Source: Mesorhizobium sp. B2-3-12
Lineage (GTDB): Bacteria; Pseudomonadota; Alphaproteobacteria; Rhizobiales; Rhizobiaceae
DNA length: 64,000 nt
Reading direction: 5' to 3'
NCBI RefSeq assembly: GCF_006442205.1
Contig: NZ_VFVR01000007.1
Location: 248,001 to 312,000 of the forward strand
Part shown: positions 58,604 to 64,000 of the stretch, piece after piece
Numbering within the stretch: position 1 is the first letter of the stretch
Layout of the letters: each line of letters opens with the position of its first letter
Position numbers and translations under genes: made by a program
The notes under the pieces: generated by a model
The model's input: only the letters and a program-made list of their open reading frames with translations
Databases searched by the model: none
Told to the model about the DNA's origin: nothing

Positions 58604-59324
58604 GATGACCTCCAGAGACAACCGCCTGCACTGCAAGCAATATAGTACACGTGATATCACTCTACAAGATCAGCAGTCGGGATCGACAGTCGAGGGCAGG
58701 GCCACGGCGGATGACTTCCCTGCCTGCACAGGCGTCCCCATCGGGACCGATCCCATTGGAAACGAAAGCCGGATGTGCGGTTGCCTGCGCTTTCCTGGTA
58801 TCGCGAGCTGCAGACGCAGCTTTGACTTCAGCGCGCCGGTCAGCCTGGCAGGTGGTGAAGCGCGGTTAGCGCATCGGCCTCCCACGGCGTCTCTGTTCCG
58901 AGGCCGGTGGGAGAGACTGTCGAGACGATCCCGGTCGGTGGTTCCAGGGCGGTGCGCGGGCTGCCTGTGGCCAAGATAGGCCGTCGCTCGAACAATCCTC
59001 CGTATCTTGGGGATGACGCCGACGACGGAAACGCCGGTCTTCATTCAGGTTTTCGTAAAGGCCACGTCCACCTGCGTCCTCGATGTGACTGGTCTGACCG
59101 AAGGGCGATCCCGCTTTAGCGGGCTCTCGATCCCGTCCCGGCAACGGCCTTCGAGACTTTCTTCCCCTGACGGCTGCGCCGCCATTCCTCGCGCATCAAC
59201 AAAGTCTCTCCCGGCCGCCTTCCACTTCGTTCGAGCCCTGCGGGTGTCGGTCGATCGCCTCCGGTCCATCGACCGTCATCGAGGTCGCGATGGGCGCGGC
59301 CCGAACAAAAAAGGAATGAGACAC
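58604..59324 (+). other. Long leader of the DUF736 gene, no supported gene
   Basis: About 720 bases, the longest gene-free stretch in the element. Frames present are short and without motifs. It probably combines the antitoxin promoter and a long GC-rich leader, which ends CGCGATGGGCGCGG before the DUF736 start. Confidence 0.4.
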
Positions 59325-59633
59325 ATGGCTACCATCGGCACCTTCGCTTCCACCGGCAACGGCTTCAACGGTTCGATCAAGACCCTCAACCTCAACGTCA
59401 AAGCCAAGCTGGTCCGCATCGAAAACCCCTCCGACAAGGGACCGCACTTCCGCATCTTCTGCGGCAATGTCGATCTCGGCGCCGCATGGCAGAAGGTCTC
59501 TGCTGAAGGTCGCGACTACCTCTCGGTCAAGCTGGACGACCCGAGCTTCCCCGCTCCGATCTACGCCACCCTGATCGAGGTGGAAGGCGAGGAAGGCCTC
59601 CAGCTGATCTGGTCCCGCCCCAACCGGGACTGA
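59325..59633 (+). CDS. DUF736 family protein
   Basis: 102 residues from the ATG at 59325. IGTFASTGNGFNGSIKTLNL, GPHFRIFCGNVDLGAAWQKV and SFPAPIYATLIEVEGEEG are DUF736 signatures. This small beta-rich protein is highly conserved in rhizobial ICEs and plasmids; its function is not established. A hairpin follows immediately. Confidence 0.93.
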   Translation: MATIGTFASTGNGFNGSIKTLNLNVKAKLVRIENPSDKGPHFRIFCGNVDLGAAWQKVSAEGRDYLSVKLDDPSFPAPIYATLIEVEGEEGLQLIWSRPNRD

Positions 59634-59645
59634 CCGCCCCCGACA

Positions 59646-59675
59646 GAGGACCCCGCCGCACAGGCGGGGTTCCTC
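59646..59675 (+). terminator. Hairpin after the DUF736 gene
   Basis: GAGGACCCCGCC and GGCGGGGTTCCTC pair over 11 or 12 bases with a five-base loop, 13 bases after the stop. There is no T tract, so it may act as a stabilising or attenuating hairpin. Confidence 0.5.
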
Positions 59676-59750
59676 GCTGCGTCTGGTGAAGCCGACACCA
59701 GGCATCGAGCCTGGTCCCGGCTTTTTGGCGCCAACCGTTGGGGGGAAGTC

Positions 59751-59906
59751 TGCTCAGATCGTCCAGCCTGCCATGGCGATCCGGAGGCTCCAAGGTCTTC
59801 GTGGTACCCCCAAAATGTTGGCGCATTTCGGCTCCCCCACTCGCCGGCTCCGCTGGTCGCTACGCGTCCCTCGACCCCTCCGGATCACCATGACCGCCGG
59901 TGACAT
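59751..59906 (+). repeat. Leader repeat, copy 2
   Basis: Matches 57659-57818. It lies directly upstream of the small gene at 59933 and so is likely to be its transcribed leader or promoter region. Confidence 0.75.
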
Positions 59907-59932
59907 CTTTCAAAAACGTCAAGGAGACGAAG

Positions 59933-60097
59933 ATGTCGATAGATCAGGTAATCGAAGAATTGCGCGCCGAACTGCGGAACGCTGTCTACCGCGGCGAGCG
60001 TGGCGAGATCAAGGCCGCGCTTGAAGCCGCTCTCGCCGAGCGCGAAACCATCTGGGCCGAGCAAGAGGCGATCATGATGGCGGAGCCTCCTTTCTAG
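59933..60097 (+). CDS. Small charged helical protein
   Basis: 54 residues from the ATG at 59933, with SD AAGGAGA. SIDQVIEELRAELRNAVYRG, then EIKAALEAALAERETIWAEQ, is a helical, acidic-basic patterned sequence. Strong SD and codon pattern support a real gene. No family name known. Confidence 0.6.
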   Translation: MSIDQVIEELRAELRNAVYRGERGEIKAALEAALAERETIWAEQEAIMMAEPPF

Positions 60098-60141
60098 GAG
60101 GCTTTCCGCCCGGAGAAAACCCACAGGCCGGATCGACCAGC

Positions 60142-60426
60142 CTATAGAGTTGCCGGAGTCCGGCGACTGTGCTGTTGACGCCACGCTTGCGGGCCGTAAC
60201 CGCGCCCGCGTTTGTTGCGCAGCAGTTCCAGGAAGAGCCGCACGGCGTCTTCCTCCTTCTTGAAATGATGTTGTATGGCTTGGCCACGCGCGCCGATGCG
60301 TCCCCATCTGCGGGTGAGGCAGACGTCTCCGAACAGTGTCGCCTCGATCGACATGGCGTAGAACCGGGCCATGTTCTTCGTTGGATCCGTCCGTTCGACG
60401 TACAGTTGGTAGGGTTGCGCGAGCAT
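60142..60426 (-). CDS. WGR-domain protein
   Basis: 94 residues from the ATG at 60426. YQLYVERTDPTKNMARFYAM, LTRRWGRIGARGQAIQHHF and EEDAVRLFLELLRNKRGRGY make a complete stand-alone WGR domain. WGR domains bind DNA ends or nucleic acid, as in PARPs and MolR proteins. Stand-alone copies are common on rhizobial plasmids. It converges on the small gene at 59933. Confidence 0.88.
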   Translation of the reverse strand: MLAQPYQLYVERTDPTKNMARFYAMSIEATLFGDVCLTRRWGRIGARGQAIQHHFKKEEDAVRLFLELLRNKRGRGYGPQAWRQQHSRRTPATL

Positions 60427-60852
60427 AGGGACAGACTCGCGCTCTTCGATTTCTAGGTCCAACGACTTCTTTGAATCGGGTGCGGGCAAACGATTCATTT
60501 TGGTTATGGATCAGCCCACCAGCTCTGTCGTCGTCCATTGCGTCGATGAGAGTACACATGCTCGGCCAACGTCTCCTCCCTCGACTATGCGCGCCGTGCG
60601 TCGATAACGGGGTGTATCAAGAAAGCGGGAGAGTCGCCTTCCGGCCAAGGGACCAAGGCGTCGGGTAGGGACAAGGTTGGGCGAGCCCTTCGGGGACGGC
60701 TCGGCGCGTCGCCAGGATCGCCGAACGCCTCTGTGCAGAGACTGATGTTTGGCACTACCGCGATAGGGCGAAGAACATGCTTAATCGTCATCTTGTCAGA
60801 TCAGAGGGCTGAGGTGTTCGTAGACCGCATGCGCGCGCCGTTGCCGGAGCGT
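60427..60852. other. Stretch without an intact gene
   Basis: A plus-strand frame near 60670-60810 reads ARRVARIAERLCAETDVWHY, then RDRAKNMLNRHLVRSEG and a stop. It looks like the last part of a lost gene. Nothing else is recognised. Confidence 0.4.
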
Positions 60853-61770
60853 TCACGCTCCGACGTTTGGTTCTACGCCGAGTTGCCGACGGGCTTCGCC
60901 GAGGTGCTGCTCATCGCTGCTTTCCAGGGCGAAGAGCGCGTAGGTGATCGGAAACGCCGATAATCTAGAGGCGACATGGCAGCGCATCTTCGGCCATGTT
61001 CGGCCCCCGGCGGCCTCATATTCGTCGATCAGCCGGTCGAGCCCTTCCTCACCGAAACCCATGAGATGAAATTTGAAGTCCGTGGCCGGATCGCCGATCT
61101 CAGCCTCGGTCCAGTCGATGATGCCCATTGCTCGATCATCAGCGTTCACCAGCACATGGCCGGCGTGAAGATCGCCATGCGTAAGCACTGTGAAGTCGGG
61201 CCAAGAGGCGTCGTCGTCGAGCCAGACCTTCCATGGGCGCTCCACCGCCTCCGCGATTCCAATCTCGCGTTTGACCCGTTCTAGGTCCTCGGAGAAACGC
61301 CCCCGAGGATCGTGCGATCTGGCCTGATCGTCGATAGCTGCAATCGCCTCCTCGACATCAAGCGCGTGGAGCGCTGCAAGCGCCGTCGCGAAGCTCTCGA
61401 CGAAGGCGCGGGAATTCTTGTCGATATTCCAAGCCGGCTCACCGCCTTCCGGGAACACTGACACGGCGGTCGCAAACGGCAGGCGCGGATAGGCAATCAG
61501 TTCCGGCGAACATATCCGCCATTCCGGCGTCGCCACGGGAAGACGCCGCCTTACAAAGCGGAGCAAACGCTCCTCTCGCTCTGCTTTGGGCCACACCGCT
61601 GCACGCCGCGGGACGCGCAAAACCCACGGCCGCCCGTCACCATCGTCAGCCAGTGCGACCCGAAAATCCAAACCGGTCTCAATGATTTCCATCGGGCCGG
61701 ACAAGTCGATGCCATGCTGCTGGGCGAGTTGCCGTAGCTGGGTGTCGTTACTGTCGCGAGGTTGTTCCAT
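60853..61770 (-). CDS. mph: Macrolide 2'-phosphotransferase
   Basis: 305 residues from the ATG at 61770 (GTG at 61779 also possible). FTVLTHGDLHAGHVLVN contains the catalytic Asp in the Mph-type HGDLHxGH pattern, and GIIDWTEAEIGDPATDF holds the metal-binding Asp. WVLRVPRR corresponds to the ATP-binding Lys/Arg strand. These APH-fold enzymes phosphorylate the 2'-OH of macrolide desosamine. It lies downstream of an MphR-like repressor with an operator-bearing promoter between. The class (A, B, E and so on) cannot be set here. Confidence 0.88.
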   Translation of the reverse strand: MEQPRDSNDTQLRQLAQQHGIDLSGPMEIIETGLDFRVALADDGDGRPWVLRVPRRAAVWPKAEREERLLRFVRRRLPVATPEWRICSPELIAYPRLPFATAVSVFPEGGEPAWNIDKNSRAFVESFATALAALHALDVEEAIAAIDDQARSHDPRGRFSEDLERVKREIGIAEAVERPWKVWLDDDASWPDFTVLTHGDLHAGHVLVNADDRAMGIIDWTEAEIGDPATDFKFHLMGFGEEGLDRLIDEYEAAGGRTWPKMRCHVASRLSAFPITYALFALESSDEQHLGEARRQLGVEPNVGA

Positions 61771-61799
61771 GGCGTGCACCTAAATCACTAGAGCGCCAT

Positions 61800-61828
61800 A
61801 TAATAACCATCGTGTCGGTTATATTCAA
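61800..61828 (-). promoter_or_regulatory. Promoter with MphR-type operator in the spacer, driving mph
   Basis: On the minus strand, TTGAAT (61828-61823), 17 bases, then TATTAT (61805-61800). The spacer holds the inverted repeat ATAACC-N8-GGTTAT. The stretch TTGAATATAACCGAC matches my recollection of the MphR(A) operator upstream of mphA. Repressor binding there would block RNA polymerase until a macrolide is present. Confidence 0.75.
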
Positions 61829-61838
61829 GGAAAGTGTT

Positions 61839-62420
61839 TCAGTCGGGCTGCTGGAAATGGATTCCGGGAAACAAAAGCCCCATCAGCGGATGAAGCTGGG
61901 CAAGGATGAACGCATCGAGCGCTCCGGTTCTCCGCAGGAGCCACTGCATGGAAGCGCCCCCGATGGCCGAGTGGATCATCTGCGCGACATCGTTCGGCGC
62001 CGTCGCGCCATCAAGGGGAGCTCTCGCGGCGATGGCGGCGATGGTGAGATCGTGCCGCTCTACGGCGAGCCGCCGCAACTCGGTGTCTTGGCTTTCATAC
62101 CAAGCGAGCAGGACGTTTGACGCAAAGTCGTCGCCGGATCCCATGACGCCCACGAGGTCAATAAGAAAGCGCCATAGCGCCTGCGGCCCCACGTCCACGG
62201 GCATGTCATTGAGATGGCTTCTCGTCAGTTCAACGCTGTGCGCCATGATGTGACGTAGCAGCGTCTGACGATTGGTGAACCGCTGGATCAGCGCCGCGCG
62301 CGAGATTCCGACCGCCGTCGCAACGTCGTTGAGTGTGAATGCCTCGGGGCCGCGCTCCTTGAGAACCTTCCTGGCACCCTCAAGCACTGCCTCGTCGCTA
62401 TGAAGTTTGGGGCGTGGCAT
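61839..62420 (-). CDS. mphR: TetR-family repressor, MphR(A)-like macrolide sensor
   Basis: 193 residues. The N-terminal helix-turn-helix (TLNDVATAVGISRAALIQRF, TNRQTLLRHIM) and the start MPRPKLHSDEAVLE closely resemble MphR(A), as does the C-terminal region (NVLLAWYESQDTELRRLAVE, HSAIGGASMQWLL). MphR binds erythromycin-type macrolides and leaves its operator. It lies upstream of mph on the same strand, 68 bases before its start, the reverse of the classical mphA-mrx-mphR order. Confidence 0.88.
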   Translation of the reverse strand: MPRPKLHSDEAVLEGARKVLKERGPEAFTLNDVATAVGISRAALIQRFTNRQTLLRHIMAHSVELTRSHLNDMPVDVGPQALWRFLIDLVGVMGSGDDFASNVLLAWYESQDTELRRLAVERHDLTIAAIAARAPLDGATAPNDVAQMIHSAIGGASMQWLLRRTGALDAFILAQLHPLMGLLFPGIHFQQPD

Positions 62421-62492
62421 CGTCGTTATCTTCCACGGATACGCTTCAGAATCTAGGTGCTGAACCCATCGTAATTGCCGCCGGCCCCTTCG

Positions 62493-62858
62493 TCAGGTTT
62501 TGTCGGCTGAGGTGCCTGCTGAGCATTTCGCCCTCGCGAACGCCCGATCCGGAGTGATGAATCGTTCGAGCATTGGCACGATCAGCTTTACCGGATTCTC
62601 GATTGATCGACCCTGTTCGTCGAGCATCACCAAGGGGCAGACGCCACGGAGCAGATTCAGGATCACGTCGGGGTAGCACTTGATCGACTTCAACGCGGCT
62701 TCTAAGGCCGGATGGTCAACGGCAACGGCACCTACATGCGTCGCTCGGATTTGGTCGAAGCGCAGAGGGCCATCGAGGCGGCGCTCTCCCTCATGGGGAG
62801 CTCCACTGGCCGACGAACGCAGAATATGACGCGCACGACCGGGCGAGCGAAGAGCCGG
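62493..62858 (-). pseudogene. Unrecognised open fragment directly after traG
   Basis: In the same frame as traG, right after its stop, the sequence stays open for about 120 codons: GAPHEGERRLDGPLRFDQIR, ATHVGAVAVDHPALEAALKS, IKCYPDVILNLLRGVCPLVM, LDEQGRSIENPVKLIVPMLE, then a stop at 62493. There is no start codon except TTG at 62693. It looks coding, so it may be a gene that lost its 5' end when the mph unit entered, or one starting at a rare codon. Function unknown. Confidence 0.45.
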
Positions 62859-64000
62859 TCAGCTCGACTTGACGAACCTGTTTGGTCTAGCCTCGGCATC
62901 CATGTCCTTTCTCCGGAAGTAGATTGCCCGCCCGCAGCGGATTGGATCGTGCCCCTGTACGATGATGATCTGCTCGTCCTTGCGCATCTGCTGCGTGATC
63001 TCATGCGGCATGATCAGCGGCCTGCGTTGCAGATTGAGACTTTCCGATTTTCGGTTGCCGCTGTTGGCATTGCTCCAGCCGACATTGCGGGATTTGCCCT
63101 CGACCTCGACGGTCATCTCGCCGCATTGGGCCGAAACGTTGCGCGCCGTCTCCAGCGCCTTGATCGCGGCATAGGAGGTGAAGGCGCATCCATCGATCCA
63201 TGACGTCGCACCGTCCTTGCCGAAATGCCGTTCGAGCTGGCCGACTGACTGATACATCAGCATCAGCGTGATGCCGTATTTGCGGCCACGGTCGCGCGCT
63301 TCCTCGAGCACCCGCATGTAGCCGAGCAGGTCCACCTCATCGAGCATGAACAGGGCGCGGCGCTCGAACGCTCCGTCGGCCTGCGTCATGGCATTGATCA
63401 GCGAGCCGATGATCACCCGGCCGATCCCCGGATAGGAGCGCAAAATCGCCGCCGGAATATTGAGGAATACGTCCTTCCCGCCCGCAATGATATCGCTCGA
63501 TTTGAACGAGCGGCCGCAGACGAGTGCCGCGTAATCGTCGAGCGACAGCCATTGGGTATCCTTCGACGCGGTCGAATAGACCCCGGAGAATGTCTGCTCG
63601 GTCATGTTGGTGAAGACGCCCAGCGTCTCGCGGATGAAGCTGGACTGTGACGTCGCCTGGATGTCCCGCAGCATGGCGAGAACGGAGGGCTCGGGCTCGG
63701 AGACGATCTGGCGCAAACTGCGAAGTGAGCGCCGTCCGGCATATTCCGGGGACAGCACGACATGGGCGAGCAATCCCGTCAAAAGGTTATGCGCCTGATT
63801 CTGGAAATAGCTGCCGGTCGAGGATTCGAAACGTGAGCCTTCCGACAGCAGCATATGTGCAACCGCGACGATGTCCTCTTCCTTGTGTTTCGACGTCTCG
63901 ATCCAGTCGAGGACGTTGAACCCGGTCACCGGGTTCGCGGGATCGAGCACCATGCATTCTCGGCCGAGCTTCTGCGTCCGATACTCGACAACCATCGGGG
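62859..64000 (-). CDS. traG: TraG/VirD4-type conjugative coupling ATPase, C-terminal part (gene continues beyond the window)
   Basis: The last 380 residues of a T4SS coupling protein; the frame is open to the right edge. Motifs include MVLDPANPVTGFNVLDWIE, the hexameric ATPase motif RALFMLDEVDLLGYM (Walker B), GITLMLMYQSVGQLERHFG (motif III-like) and CGEMTVEVEGKSRN. The Walker A motif lies outside the window. TraG proteins recruit the relaxosome to the mating pore. It marks the transfer region of the element, reading toward the mph cargo. Confidence 0.92.
   Translation of the reverse strand, partial: PMVVEYRTQKLGRECMVLDPANPVTGFNVLDWIETSKHKEEDIVAVAHMLLSEGSRFESSTGSYFQNQAHNLLTGLLAHVVLSPEYAGRRSLRSLRQIVSEPEPSVLAMLRDIQATSQSSFIRETLGVFTNMTEQTFSGVYSTASKDTQWLSLDDYAALVCGRSFKSSDIIAGGKDVFLNIPAAILRSYPGIGRVIIGSLINAMTQADGAFERRALFMLDEVDLLGYMRVLEEARDRGRKYGITLMLMYQSVGQLERHFGKDGATSWIDGCAFTSYAAIKALETARNVSAQCGEMTVEVEGKSRNVGWSNANSGNRKSESLNLQRRPLIMPHEITQQMRKDEQIIIVQGHDPIRCGRAIYFRRKDMDAEARPNRFVKSS

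Noticed and set aside
1..64000. CRISPR arrays
   Set aside because: No regularly spaced repeats with unique spacers were seen on either strand.

Overview
The window looks like a chromosome segment of a rhizobium, most likely Mesorhizobium or a close Phyllobacteriaceae relative. The evidence is a rhizobial-type porin, an Omp25/31-like beta-barrel protein, a DUF768 protein (a family I know mainly from Mesorhizobium), DUF6894, a TadG-like protein, and a block of conjugative-element genes (DUF3991/TOPRIM, DUF1419, DUF3085, methylase-helicase, ParB-like, ArdC, DUF736, TraG) that is typical of rhizobial ICEs and plasmids. Family names come from reading the translations; no database search was possible.

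Layout. (1) 1-9.5 kb is a surface polysaccharide locus: the end of a UDP-GlcNAc 2-epimerase, a Wzy-like polymerase, an NAD-dependent epimerase, GT4 and GT2 glycosyltransferases, a NodH-like sulfotransferase, a Wzx-like flippase and an acyltransferase-3 enzyme, with one unrelated UPF0303 gene. (2) 9.5-29 kb is an accessory patchwork of small genes and decayed parts. It holds an ArsR regulator plus a tiny lasso-leader-like RiPP precursor, present again about 12 kb away in inverted orientation with the regulator broken. It also holds a nucleotidyltransferase-HEPN fusion, an atypical response regulator beside a KBL/AONS-type PLP enzyme and a GNAT, an SRAP protein, a TadG-like protein, a prophage lysis remnant (endolysin, holin-like, nested Rz/Rz1) with several frameshifts, a MazEF pair and a broken IS1595 transposase. 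(3) 29-41 kb is a metabolic locus: an ABC importer operon ending in an MlrC-like M81 hydrolase, a divergent GntR regulator, then a class-III aminotransferase/aminomutase, a TPP enzyme, an SDR and a second atypical response regulator. The intergenic regions share TGTTGCAACA-type sites with the 13 kb regulator locus. (4) A porin at 41.6-42.8 kb and an IS5-type transposase remnant precede (5) the conjugative-element block from about 43.8 kb to the right edge. Its backbone genes are separated by unusually long GC-rich leaders. Cargo is inserted among them: a FitAB/VapBC toxin-antitoxin pair and an mphR-mph macrolide phosphotransferase unit with a recognisable operator-promoter.

How the genes fit together. 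Region 1 should build, modify (sulfate, acyl), flip and polymerise a surface glycan. Region 3 reads as uptake of a nitrogen-containing compound followed by hydrolysis, aminotransfer or amino-shift, TPP-dependent C-C chemistry and reduction, under GntR control; the substrate is unknown. Region 5 supplies conjugative coupling (TraG), anti-restriction (ArdC, methylase-helicase), partition-like functions and macrolide-inducible resistance. Single-base frameshifts cluster strongly between 20 and 29 kb, while large ORFs on either side are intact. This suggests real decay there, although sequencing error cannot be excluded from the sequence alone.
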